A stretch of 64,000 nucleotides of DNA, taken from Pegea sp. RAD2-039. Its lineage: Eukaryota > Chordata > Thaliacea > Salpida > Salpidae. The stretch spans positions 2,418,001-2,482,000 of the forward strand of contig JAQGEQ010000071.1 in assembly GCA_034620365.1 (NCBI GenBank). Reading direction: 5' to 3'. Within the stretch, counting starts at the first letter, position 1; each line of letters opens with the position of its first letter. Made by a program: the position numbers and the translations under genes. Below are positions 30,710 through 41,601 of this stretch, piece by piece. The notes below the pieces were generated by a model, which was given only the letters and a program-made list of their open reading frames with translations, was not told where the DNA came from and made no database searches.

Positions 30710-30980
30710 ATATTTGGTAGGCTGTTCAGTCTATAGTAATGGTGTAAGCGATTAGAACACGCTGTCTATGTTAGTATTCTGGACGGTGAAGCAGGTGGTC
30801 TGCATGACCATCTATAAGCAAACTTATTTGTCAGTAAAACAAGTTTTGCAGTTTGATTATTTTGAATTTACCAAGTAAAATCGTAATCAAACCAAACATT
30901 TCTTTAGTAAATCTTTTGATCTCTATATGGTGTTCGAACTAGGGTACTTGAAACTAAAAATTGAGCGTTTACCACACAAT
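30710..30980. mobile_element. Decayed tRNA-like (SINE head) sequences
   Basis: On the minus strand 30975-30920 shows an A-box-like GTGTGGTAAACGCTC and AAGTACCCTAGTTCGAACACCA, resembling the B-box region of the SINE at 2.5 kb (AAGTACCTGGTTCGACCCCA). A plus-strand segment at 30737-30765 (GGTGTAAGCGATTAGAACACG) has another A-box-like element. Both lack the conserved tail. Confidence 0.35.
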
Positions 30981-31343
30981 TACAGATAAATATAATTTTT
31001 CTACTAATATAAATAAAATAATTCATGTTTTCTTATTTAATTTAGTGAGCTAGTAACAGTAAATAACGCATTTGAAAGTTGTGAGATAGTAAAGATTAGA
31101 AAAAAATTAGGATTTGTTTTTAGAATTACAAAAAATTGAGCGATTCTCTGACAGGGACAATAATTAGACAAAACTAAACCAAAAAGTTGTTAGAACTGAA
31201 AATGGTTATAAAAAAATTGACTAAATATTTTATGAAAGGCAAAGATTTCTTTAAACAAAGGTTTTCATTATTTGAGAATAAAATTATTAAACTTCATCGG
31301 CACCAATTAGTATTTAAATCGTATTTTATTTCTGGAGTGAAAA

Positions 31344-33342
31344 TTACTTAAAAATGAATCTTCTTATCATACAGATTTTTGGTTTGCTGAAAGAACAAGT
31401 TTTTTCAAGCCATCTTTAAAGCTTGTTTTGCGTTGAAAAATTCGGGACTTTTTTCTAAACATTTCATTTTAGTGCTAGAAGTTTATTTGATTATATATAA
31501 GATTTATATTATAATATTATTTACAGATTGTTAGTTCATTAATAAATTTTATACAAAACTATTATCAATAATTTTAATAGATTTATTGTAACAATTTTAA
31601 AGAAAAATTTTTATATTTTATGCTTACCTTGGATACTTTGGGGTGAAAAAATTCAGGTAGAGATAAACAAAACCAAAAAAAGAGCCAATTAATGATACAA
31701 AAAAGTAAAATCGAAAGCCATTGGTAAAAGTCACTTCAAACCTAATTGGATAACTTCTGTACAATCTACTTACAAAATGCCAAGCTCTCTTATAAATTAA
31801 GAAAGGTACTAAAAGGTTAATAAGGCCTGTAAAATTTAAACAGTGTAAGTAGCAATAAAAAACCTTTGATGAATATAATAGTATGGATTTAACACTTAAA
31901 AAAAACTAATTAACTTTTATAAAGATAAATTTTTACATAATGATTATCATAAGAGCAAAAAAATAATAAGTTGTCAAGGCAGTTATATATTTTTTAAATG
32001 CTTTTTTACAAACTGGAAACGATATAAGCGACTCCGGCATATAAAGGATGACTTATATGTTGAAGCTTTGCTGGTGGCGGGTCAAAAATTAGCAAGAAAG
32101 CCTGAAAAGTTAATTTGCTTATCAACAACTTTTTACAGAAGATCTACTTTATGCTACTTATTGAAAAATGAAATTGATAATCGATATCAAGTCAAGCAAA
32201 CCTGAATTGCTCCTAAAACATAAAAGATAATTCCAGAAATTGTAAGATTTATTATTATATCAAAATAGTGTATTACGTGGACTTCATTCAAACATTCTCC
32301 CCACTGTAGAACAAGATTTCAAGTTAAAATTATCAATTAAAGTAGTTCGAAGTTTTGCACAATTATTGGTTGGTCGTGTAAAAGTTCTTATTATGAAAGA
32401 ATTTTAGCTGAGCACATTATATTTCATGTAGATATATTTGAAAAATGTAAGATATTTTGTTATTAAACTTATTTGTTTCCAATATCTGATTTTATATCAA
32501 AAGTACAAATTCTAACACTTGTTATGATAAGTTTTAAAAAAATCCGAGGTTTTTATGTGATAGTTCTTAGTTATCCTCTATATCAATTTAAGAGTAATTA
32601 ATTTAAGAAAGTTTATTTAGTTTTGATAAATAATAAATGACTTTAAAGGTGCTGTTACATAAAGTTTTCAAACTACAGAGGGTTTGAAGCTCAAATTAAA
32701 AGAGTGATGAAATATACCACTTACTAAAAAAAATTGAACACATGAGCCAGTGCTGTAAACAACTGGCGTTAGTTCACAGATTTTTCTAAAGCTAATGCCC
32801 ATCACGCCAATACCCTGATCTAGATTTTTACTCAAATTAATTACTTTCTTTCTTGTTTCTGGCATCTTTAGGTAAGTTAAGCTGTGAAACTTTAAAAAAT
32901 ATATCCCAATTAAATTCGATTTGTACCTACTTAAATATTAAAATTATTAATTTATTTACAACTAACTCGATACTCGCTGGTGTCATTAGAAATATTAGTA
33001 ATATTTTTAACTAATTTTTCGATTTTTTCAAACTCAGAATTGCATAGAAGGCGGTTTTCGGCACCAAATGGAACGCTAGTATTTATTGTTAAAGGCAAGT
33101 GGGCTATCAACTCAGGTGGCATCGTGACTGTAATCAACTCGACTTCCAACAATGAAAATACCACGCTCATTCCAGTGATTGAGACTAACTGAAAAAATAT
33201 TAAATTTTATGTATAATTGGTATATGAATTTAATATATAACAATTGTATAAAGCAGCAAGTTACCACTGCTAGCACGCCCCATAGATGAAAATGTTCATA
33301 AATTTGCAACTTCTTCAGCTTATGATTGGTTTCTAATACCAT
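31344..33342 (-). CDS. Four-pass membrane protein, orphan paralogue B
   Basis: Starts at 33342 with HFHLWGVLAV, spliced at the same place as paralogue A. The second exon (33189 to about 32960) holds the rest of the first membrane segment and a glycosylation-rich loop (ENRLLCN, NITNISNDTSEY). Later exons near 32875-32730, 32310-32215, 32105-32020, 31825-31770 and 31770-31628 encode GISFRKICELTPVVYSTGSC, FDIIINLTISGIIFYVLGAIQ and the final NGFRFYFFVSLIGSFFG membrane segment ending FFTPKYP. A short basic terminal exon ending at 31344 is possible but weak. Shared landmarks with paralogue A are the ENxxxCN motif, the F/KIC-T element, an EC residue pair before membrane segment 2 and the FTPKYP junction. 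Function unknown. Confidence 0.55.
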
Positions 33343-36300
33343 TATTTGTTTTTGGTTTGACCGATTAAAGATCGAAGTATTTTTGATGTCAAAACTTCTT
33401 TTTTAAAAGCATTTTTACTGTTTTCTAATTAAAACTAGTTGTCTAAAAATTATGACATCACAATTTATTCGATTTCACTATTTTTGTTAGCTTTAAATTT
33501 ATTAGAATTTCAGGTCTCGTATGCTGAATGATAAAAATAACGCAAAGCTTATTAAGTCAACTAAGCATATATCCAACGGAGTCTTGAATAATGTATTCGT
33601 CAGATGATTAGTAGTTATGAATGAAAGACTGTCAAACAGTGTTTTGCATCTACTTTGATAGAAGACTTTCAAAAAATTCAAAAGTTTATTTTAATTAGTT
33701 AATCAAATAGAAATACCGTTTTGCTTTCCCTGTCAGTAAATCAAATAACTATATTTCAAGTAGAATTGTCAGCAAAGGTCCAACTTTCATTTCTAGCTCA
33801 TATTTTATTTATGATAGTCATATATATTAATATATATATACATAGTCCAAAAACTTTAATTGTATATTGAAAAAGACCTTGAAATTAATCTTTTGTTTCT
33901 ACTATCAACAATCTCAGCTTTCATGAAATTAATTCTCAAAGTATAAATAAAGTCAATATAAAGACTCAGTTAATGAACAAAGATAACAAACGATTTTAAG
34001 TATAAATGAATGCAAAAATTTCTTCCTAATTAAATTAAAATAAATTAGTATATTCCTTTTTTTATATTTAGCCGTATTTTTAACGAGCTTAAAAACTAGC
34101 TTTATTTTTATAATTAACACAATAAAGAAGGGTGCTTTCACACTGTCGATATGAAAGATAATCAACTTGTGATTAATTTGATTTGATGTTTAGAACGTTA
34201 AAGGTCGTATGGTATAAAGTAGATGTGATTGTCTTAATGCTATTGATGTCTTTACAAAAAGTCTTTGTAAAACTAATATTGAATTTTGAACGAAAAATGT
34301 TTATTGTGAAACTCAAATTTTACTTAGCTAACTTATCATTATAAATTATCTATTTAAAGTTATGTTTACTTTTTCTTTCTACATAAACACATTGAATAGT
34401 TAAATTACAAGTCCTTTTAAAGTTTTATGGAGGCTTCAAAATTTTGAAAACGATTATTTATTTATTTCAATAAATACGAAAGAGGGTGCCTGAAGGGAGC
34501 ACCTCTCGCTAACACACATTCTCACAAATAACATCTATTAAGTTAGAAATATAGAAAGCAAAAAATCTAACAAATGGTATTTCAGTAGTCTTTAGAGCAT
34601 ATAACAGTGAACAATTACATAGAATTTCAATAATATAAAAAAAGGAAAAAGTCACGGTTTAAAAATGAAAGTGTTGGCAATATTATAACGATTCAACTGC
34701 TGCTTGAACAACACGAGTGATTCTTATTATGTACTTCAAAATACTTTCAGTTAATCCGATTAATTCAATTTTAATATTGACAGAATTGCCATTTTTTAAC
34801 TGTAGTTCTTTTTCTCTTTTTATATTATTAATATTCTATGTAATTATGCACTTTTATGTTGTAGAAAGACTCATAAGCTGCCAGGTGTTAGATCTATTTT
34901 CTTATGTTTCTATCTTAATTATATATAAAAATTATATTATTTGTCAGAATGTATGTCAGTGAGAGGTGCTCTTTTCAAGCATCCTCCATTGCGTTTATTG
35001 TAATAAATAAATAAATAAATCAAAAGTGCATTTTTTGAAATTTACTTTGAAAATGAACGTGTATGATAGTCAAGCGTTCGGAAAAATTTCATTTACAAAA
35101 CAATTTGTTACTTCGTATATTTAATGTTTTTACTTATCTACTGTATTTAGGCGTACAAATTCAAGTATTCAAATAGTTGAGTTTAAATTGGTGGATGAGG
35201 TTTTTATCTTACTTTATTTACGTAGCAGTAACCGATTTTACGAATTAAGGATGTATGTACCTTACATGTTTGTCACTAGCATACAATTATTTCTTCTTTA
35301 ATATTTACGCGATGCTGGTTTTATTAATTAAAATTAAGATAAAACTTGCCCATTGAAAACTGTCAATACTTGTTAATTAAATTGAATACATAATTCAAAA
35401 GCTTTAGTTTTATCTTTAGAAAATAAATAATGTTGATTAAAAAGCTTAGAAAAAATTAAAGAAAAAACTACACTATCCTTACTGAATAAAATAAAACTTA
35501 ATAAATTAAATATTTTTATTGACTTTACTAAGCTTATTAGTGTAATTCAATTTTTATTAATTTCTAAGAATTGTTTGCAATCTTATTTATATTGTGCGAT
35601 ATTTTCTAAATTACTATAAAAAGTGTGCTTGAGTTATAACTTTTTTGATGAATAATTTTTTTTAGGACACGATTTCAAACAATTTTCTTTATTATGATTG
35701 AATTTAAAAAGCCAAATTTGTTTTTAGATTTGAATTAATTATTCGAACTGTTTGTTTAAGTCTTCTTCTTCTTGTCGGGTATAATCTATTTTTAATCAAA
35801 GGAAATCGTTATTAAGCAAAAGTTTTTCTTTCTTTTAGCAAAAGTACTTTTGTTTATAATAATGATTTAGATAAATATATTATAATATTTGATCAAAAAA
35901 GTTTAATCATAAAAATTAATCTTAATTAAGATCAAAATGTTGTTTTGAATTTACCTTTAATTTTTCATTTAAAGAAAATTCAAACATTTTCTACAGAGTG
36001 AAATTTACTTTCAATAAAAGTAAATATTGGAAGTATATGTTTCATCAAATAATTTTTTTCTTGAACCAAGTAAAACCGACATTTTATATCAATTAAAGAA
36101 ATTTTTAATTGATTTTTTAGTTACAAATATTCAAATTATAAAAAATTTTCTTTGATTATTACAAAAAAATAATTATCAGATTTTTACTGTCACTTAAACT
36201 GATTATGCTTCGTTTGCGCAAAATTAAAAGTTCTACTTGTGGGCATCTAATATTTAATAGATTGAGCATAATATAGTTATTTGCTGCTAATATTATATAT

Positions 36301-36400
36301 ACAATTAAAATGTAAGTCAGCTTTAAAAACAAGATTGTTAAGTTCTAATCTGTGATTCTTATTTCAGGTGTTATATGTGATTCTCTATGTTGTTATTGTA
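33343..36400. other. Intergenic DNA with inverted repeat element
   Basis: AT-rich, stop-laden in all frames. The only structured element found is the long inverted repeat at 34454-35020. A short AT dinucleotide run lies at 33815-33840. Confidence 0.5.
34454..35020. mobile_element. Long inverted repeat: foldback element or two SINEs
   Basis: The left arm begins with TTATTTATTTCAATAAATACG, then a GGTGCCTGAAGGGAGCACCTC core. The reverse complement of the right arm end (34938-35020) carries the same order of blocks. Similarity continues inward on both sides through TTAAGxTAGAAA, ATCTAACA, AATTACATAGAAT and TAATATAAAAA up to a centre near 34715-34740. Arms of roughly 260-280 bp are therefore related almost to the middle, with moderate divergence. 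The terminal 80 bp match the SINE tail at 2.4 kb and the fragment at 61.15 kb. Short ORFs inside are not credible genes. Confidence 0.85.
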
Positions 36401-38719
36401 ATGTTTAAGCTAAGCTCTTGTATAATTGGAAGTTTTCCAATTGTTCTTATTGTAATATGTCTTGTTAGAACATATTCTATTTCTGATATAGTCATTAGCA
36501 AGGAAAAAAGTCGTTGTATAAATGATAATATTGCCTTAGATGATGCATGGGAACGTCTTGTTGATGTAGTAGAGATACCAACTTGGGCGTCTAATCCTAT
36601 TAATGAATGTGCTTTTCAGAAATTGCTGAATTATTTGCTAAACAGTAAGATGGAATGTTTTAAAAACTTATGATTTAAAAGTATTATTGAGAACCAACAC
36701 CTTTCTAGATCAATGGCTCTCCATGTTTTGTTGCATTTATTTAGACGAATTATAAAAATACACATATTCAAAGATGTATTAATCACATATTTCCATTTAT
36801 TTCTATATTACATAATGTATTTCCTCAAATTTAAGTTTTGGTTGATTTAGAATCCCTGTTATCTTAAAGGTTTTGAAATATATCAGTTACAGTTTTTATC
36901 TATTTGATAAGGTCTTTTTATTTGTTTTAGCTTACAAAGATGTTTTTGACAAACCATTTATCAATTATGATATTATCAATCGACATAGTTTGCTGATTAA
37001 TATTACTGGAAGTAGAAAAGATTTAGCTCCTTATTTACTAATGGCTAACTTGGATGTTAGTACTGCAGCCAATCAAAAACGATTATATGTGATTGATAAC
37101 ACGCGCGAATGTATGGATGGAGCTGGCGTTGTCGATAATAAGCTAATCGTTGTCGTAAGCTGAGATTTTCTTTGTTGACGAATTCTACTTTTTCAACATC
37201 ATTTTCTACAGAGCATTTTAGAAACTTTAAAAAATTTGAAGTCGCAACCAGCTAACTCATTTTTTGTTTCTTTTGGTCATGATAAATATGTAAGCTGATT
37301 TGTATGTCAAGTTCTTTTTGATTTATCATATACTGAGTAGATTGGACATGGTCAGAAGGGTTCTGCTGCTATTGCAACAGTTTTATGCAGGCGTGGTGTT
37401 AAAAACCTCAGTTTTGTTGTAGCTGGTGGTTATCCGGTGTTTAAAAAAGGTTCGATACCGGGATTGAATGAAAATTTAGCTTTGTAAGTTGGTTTTGCCT
37501 TAATTATTTTTTTCATTAAATAAGTAGCTTGAAAATTTTGATTTAATTATTCCTTTAAAGATAATATCAGGACTGGCTCTTTTAATTTAAGCACTCAAGA
37601 AATATAATTATCTAAAATTAAAATTCTATTAATTCAATTATTTAATTTAATCAAAAAACCAAATGAAAAGTTTTATTTTAGAATTGGAGTCAGTGAAACA
37701 GGAGAATTAAACATCAACATCTCAACGAGTCGTTCACCGGTTGTCGGCAGGGTTGCAAAAGCTGTTGCATCGTAAGTTCACTGAGATAACAACTGACAAG
37801 TGATTGGTTGTTGTCATAGAATCACAAGTCGCGTTCCAATCGCGTCTATTGATGAAATAACTAGAAACCTTATACATGAAGTTGGGTCGTTTATGAAATT
37901 TCCATATAATTTAGTGGCTAGAAATCAGTGGATGTTTGAAGTAAGATTACTTTTGATCCGATCTTTTATTATCTTTTTACTGTTTCTAGCCAATTATCAA
38001 ACGATTTATGGAAAAGCGAAAAGAAGTTCGAGATTTAATCGAGATGTCATCAGTAACTCATCATTTACAATCCTTTGTTGATTCACATTCGAACACAAAC
38101 TCGTTCGCTTTAATCCGTCACCATGTCAACAGCGAAAGCTGCGTCAAACAGGTGTGCCCCTATCCGCCCCAATTACGTCATCATCACTAGATGTTCCTCG
38201 AAAGATTTTAGCTGAAGATCTTCGTCTAATCAATGATCTTCATATCAATGTATCCCTTCAACGCGACCGACCCTCTTATGACCCACATCCAGTCACTGAC
38301 CCTAAGTCTCGTCCTTATCAACTGGTTAAAGACATCTACCACGAGATCTTCCCGAAAACTATCATTCTTCCAGGTAATCTGCTCCTCATCATCACTTCCT
38401 CCCTAATACTCAACTTCATTAGCGGTCATCACCATGGCAACTGATGCGCGCTACTTCTTGCCCTTCACTGACCACGTCATCAGAGTCCGACCTATTTTTC
38501 TCGAGTCGAGTGATTACCGGAAGTAAGAAAATGGTCGCTAGATGTCGCTGTACTGATTACTTCGCTTACAGAATTCAAACAAAAGAAGAGAGACTCTCGA
38601 AGAGCAACTTCGCGCGTTCGCTCCGCTTTTACCGAAGCCTGATCACGAAGAACGATCACGAAGAAGTGGAAAAGAAGAGTTGCACAAAAGCAGAATTTCC
38701 AAACTTCACAACCAAATGA
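36401..38719 (+). CDS. PM20D1-like M20 peptidase homologue, probably inactive
   Basis: Exons include 36401-36644, 36931-37154, 37212-37289, about 37343-37482, 37682-37771, 37821-37939, 37990 to about 38055, about 38134-38371, 38425-38522 and 38571-38719. The N-terminus is a signal peptide (FPIVLIVICLVRTYS). Fold landmarks of PM20D1 are present: PYLLMANLDV, GAGVVDNK, NSFFVSFGHD, ALIGVSETGELNI, NQWMFEPIIKRFM, VTMATDARYF-like, and VRPIFLESSDYRK. Mammalian PM20D1 is a secreted enzyme that makes and hydrolyses N-acyl amino acids with two metal ions. Here the usual HxD reads NLD, the GHDEE pair reads GHDKY, the DEGG motif reads VAGG, and the C-terminal HG motif reads IQ, so most metal ligands and the catalytic base are gone. 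The C-terminal tail is basic and unusual. Splice choice near 38056-38133 is inferred from frame. Confidence 0.75.
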
Positions 38720-38781
38720 AGCTTACAACGATTTTATTAAATACAATTCACTTCACATGACAACGCGTAAATCGGAACACG

Positions 38782-39540
38782 TCACATGACGTCATTTAAC
38801 GAGGCGCAACTAGCTAGCGAGTCGTCGTCGTCAGGGAGATCGTAACCTAAATCAGCGAGTGCCACCGAAGATGACTCATCAAACTTCGACGACTTGCTGA
38901 TCAACGGTAGAAAGTGACGTGGCGATTTACACTTTTCTTTCTTTTTCCTTCTTTCTGGTCGCTTTTTCTTTATGTCTGGAAGCTTCGTTGCCATTTCCAT
39001 AGCAACCAGCTGCTTTAAACGCTTCTGTTCGGCTTTGGTTTTTTTGAGCAAATAGTCATCGGTCCACTGGTGACAATCGTAATGTGTTCGCGCTAAAATA
39101 ATCTTTTGAAGTAACAAATGATTTTGATCTTTTATCAACTTCATTTGTTCGCGCTGATGAAATTTCTTAGAACGTTGCCATGACGCCCGATTCTTTGCTA
39201 TCGCATTAAACTGATTATCAATAGAACATTTGCCGTCTTTTACCCTTTTTAATTTCTCTTTCAACTTCTGATTATTCCATTCTATCGTTTCTATTTCACA
39301 TTTCAACATTCGAAGTCGTTTCATCGACGAATCATAAAATCGCGAATTCATCGCGCTTTGCTCTCTTATTACTTCAGAAAAATCCCCTTCTAAGTCCAAA
39401 GCATCAAAACTTGGATTTCTCACAAACGATGTTGTGACGTCACAACAGCAAAGTGAGATGTAGAAAGAATAATTGCGATGAATGAGAAAGATGAAAATGT
39501 TACAAGTAGGAAGAACTGACGAAGACACTAATAGCGGCAC
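38782..39540 (-). CDS. CFAP97-like coiled-coil protein
   Basis: An uninterrupted frame ends at 38782. Its body reads as charged helix with two CFAP97/Hemingway-like blocks: RMLKCEIETIEWNNQKLKEK followed by IDNQFN, and KLIKDQNHLLLQKI followed by YDCHQW. CFAP97-domain proteins are associated with cilia and flagella. A lysine/arginine-rich stretch (KKKRPERRKKKEK) and an acidic serine-rich end (DLPDDDDS) follow. The frame is open to an ATG at 39540, but that part overlaps, antisense, the start of the neighbouring plus-strand gene. A start in an upstream exon or near 39430 is as likely. The 3' end is only 62 bp from the convergent PM20D1-like stop. Family placement is moderately sure. Confidence 0.65.
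   Translation of the reverse strand: MPLLVSSSVLPTCNIFIFLIHRNYSFYISLCCCDVTTSFVRNPSFDALDLEGDFSEVIREQSAMNSRFYDSSMKRLRMLKCEIETIEWNNQKLKEKLKRVKDGKCSIDNQFNAIAKNRASWQRSKKFHQREQMKLIKDQNHLLLQKIILARTHYDCHQWTDDYLLKKTKAEQKRLKQLVAMEMATKLPDIKKKRPERRKKKEKCKSPRHFLPLISKSSKFDESSSVALADLGYDLPDDDDSLASCASLNDVM
39435..39442. promoter_or_regulatory. CRE-like TGACGTCA at a divergent gene pair
   Basis: A perfect octamer inside TTGTGACGTCACAA, a 14-bp palindrome, lies about 45 bp upstream of the small plus-strand gene and at or near the start of the CFAP97-like gene. It is well placed to serve a shared promoter. Confidence 0.5.
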
Positions 39541-39879
39541 TAAGCACTGTCCTACTGAGTTATTTCAAGGGATGCCGGGTCAATACAGACAACCTCTTCA
39601 TCAGACCATGATTCAAATGTTAAGAAGTAAGTTTCATGAATTTGAAAAGAAAGTTCAAGATGATCATGAAAAAGCAATCGCCGATATTAAAGGTCAGTTG
39701 CTGATAAAAATGTTTGCTCTTCTGATCTTCTAACTGTAGATGATGTGCCTGATTTGGAAATGAGAAAGAAATTGGTGAAGAAGCAAAATAATCCTTCAAC
39801 TACCACTAAAAATACTACAAATAAAAGAACAAATCTCTTAACGAAACACACACCGTGTATACGAACTGGTTTTTGTTGA
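39482..39879 (+). CDS. Small unknown protein, two exons
   Basis: Exons 39482-39692 and 39740-39879 join in phase across a 47-nt intron (GGTCAG...CTGTAG). The product is about 116 residues, with PTELFQGMPGQYRQPLHQT, a charged helix (FEKKVQDDHEKAIADIK) and a Thr/Asn/Lys-rich end. AATAAA follows the stop within about 15 bp (ATCAATAAAAAT). No family recognised. It is divergent from, and overlaps the first part of, the CFAP97-like gene, so the two may share a promoter. Confidence 0.5.
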
Positions 39880-40161
39880 ACTTATCAATAAAAATATATT
39901 CAAAAATTTTGTTGGTTTTTTTTATTCGAAAATATCTGAAAAGTTTTGAAATTTACAAATTTGTGTATAAGTACAGTTGAAAAAAAAAATGTTAGCAAAA
40001 AAATCAGATGGCAAACAAAACCGTTATCTAAATAGTTGGTAAAAACTCGTTCAACATTTGATCGTGATTCTAATATGCAAATTTACTTTAATGGAATATC
40101 ATCCCAACAAAAAAACTAGACAAACAAAAGCAGCTACACATTAAACATAACAAGTAAAAGT

Positions 40162-41601
40162 TCAAACTGTTTCCGTGTTAGTTTGTAGAACATAAAAGAT
40201 CTTTTGTAAGTTACAAGTAGCAAAATTACTCACAATCGAAAAACATGATGGAAGGAACCTCCCATTTCGGTAAACAAATAAAAAGTATACAGGAAAACCA
40301 ATCAGCAATAACACTGTGCCTATGACACTGTCTGTAGTTGCAATTACAAAAGGAACTATAACCAAATAAATACAAATCAAACAAAAAATAAATGATATGG
40401 CTAAATTGAATTTGATTGGACGTTCTCTGTTAGGTTCTACAAATCTTAAGTAAATTAGACCAGACACGGACATTGCAATTGTCAACCAGTACATAAAGCT
40501 GTAGTATTCAATCAAATCAAAGACATTAGGAACACATAAGTACGCTAAAGATAAGGAAGTAGTTAGAAATAAAGATGGAATAGGAGTTATGTACTCAGGA
40601 TGAATCATAGAAAAGAACGAAGGAAGTTGTTTTTCTCTGGCTGCTACATAAAATAATCTAGAAGAAGAATAAACTGAAGAGTTAAGAGTACCAAATGTTG
40701 ATGAAGCAACAAAGATAGACATAATCCAAGAATAACTACCAAGAGTTTTACTTGCAAATGTAAGAGCAATAGCATCTGAGTAAGCCATTTCATCTGTTTT
40801 CAATACAGCTAAATATGCTACATTTGTCAACAGATAAATTACAGTACAAAAAGGAAGTGAAATATAGATGGATCTTGGAAGGTTACGATAGGGATTTTTC
40901 AATTCTTCTGTCATAAAATTCAAAGTATCAAAGCCAGCAAAAGCATACAGCCCTGAATACATTGCAATCCCAATTTTACCCGAGTCAAAAACACTCCCAG
41001 CCCAAGGGTCTCCCAAAGATCCCACTTCAATACCATCTTCAAGCACTGATTTAATCCCTAGAGAAATAATCATCACTAAGGCAACTACTTTTCCAACTGC
41101 AAAAAACAACTGTAGACCAGCTGATTCTTTTACTCCAAGTGAATTAATCGCACAGATGAATAATAAACAACAAGCTCCTAAGACACGGATAGCAATAAAT
41201 GGGGCTTCGCAGTCTGGAAATAAGGGTTTGATCAGGTAGTTTGCAAATGTGATAGCGATAGCAGCTTGAACAGTGGGCTCAATAATAATTATAGAAAGCC
41301 AAACTCTAACAAAACCGAATATTGGTCCAAAAGCTTCTAGGATATAAGCATAACTTGATCCGGACTTCACAATGGTAGTTCCCAACTCAGCAAAACATAG
41401 AGCGCCAAGAAAAGAGACCACACCACTTACGGTCCATATTATCAGACTTAAAGCTGGTGATCCAACCTCATGAATAATTCCTGAAGGTGTCAAAAATATT
41501 CCTGATCCGATAATATTACCGATAACCATGGCAACTCCACTCATTAGGCCCAAACGTTGTTTCAACTGCAATCCAGAAGCATTTTGGTATTTGGTTGTCA
41601 T
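40162..41601 (-). CDS. SLC7 light-chain amino acid transporter, copy 1
   Basis: A single open frame of 479 codons with no intron. It shows the APC-superfamily helix-1 motif (IGNIIGSGIFLTPSG), about twelve hydrophobic segments, and PLFPDCEAP between helices 3 and 4, where SLC7 light chains carry the cysteine that is disulphide-linked to an SLC3 heavy chain. YSGLYAFAGFDTLNF and EELKNPYRNLPRSI are also typical. The protein should exchange amino acids at the plasma membrane as half of a heteromeric transporter; substrate not predictable. Residues from about 11 to 475 are identical to copy 2 at 46944-48398. The ends differ: it begins MTTKYQNASGLQ and ends NTETV. Confidence 0.93.
   Translation of the reverse strand: MTTKYQNASGLQLKQRLGLMSGVAMVIGNIIGSGIFLTPSGIIHEVGSPALSLIIWTVSGVVSFLGALCFAELGTTIVKSGSSYAYILEAFGPIFGFVRVWLSIIIIEPTVQAAIAITFANYLIKPLFPDCEAPFIAIRVLGACCLLFICAINSLGVKESAGLQLFFAVGKVVALVMIISLGIKSVLEDGIEVGSLGDPWAGSVFDSGKIGIAMYSGLYAFAGFDTLNFMTEELKNPYRNLPRSIYISLPFCTVIYLLTNVAYLAVLKTDEMAYSDAIALTFASKTLGSYSWIMSIFVASSTFGTLNSSVYSSSRLFYVAAREKQLPSFFSMIHPEYITPIPSLFLTTSLSLAYLCVPNVFDLIEYYSFMYWLTIAMSVSGLIYLRFVEPNRERPIKFNLAISFIFCLICIYLVIVPFVIATTDSVIGTVLLLIGFPVYFLFVYRNGRFLPSCFSIVSNFATCNLQKIFYVLQTNTETV
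40176..41571 (-). repeat. Inverted repeat arm 1 (SLC7 core)
   Basis: This 1396-bp stretch is the reverse complement of 46980-48375 with no difference in the segments compared apart from one base near the 5' edge (CAG versus CAC). Homology stops abruptly inside both coding sequences, after AAACTAACA at one end and at TTGCA at the other. Confidence 0.93.

Noticed and set aside
34717-34962. 81-codon hydrophobic open frame
   Set aside because: Lies inside the right arm of the inverted repeat and consists of AT-driven Ile/Leu/Phe/Tyr; not credible as a gene.
38056-38190. Reading straight through as ...NSESCVKQVCPYPP in the PM20D1-like gene
   Set aside because: This frame ends at a TAG and does not lead into the next family-like segment; a GTAACT...CAACAG intron restores the frame.
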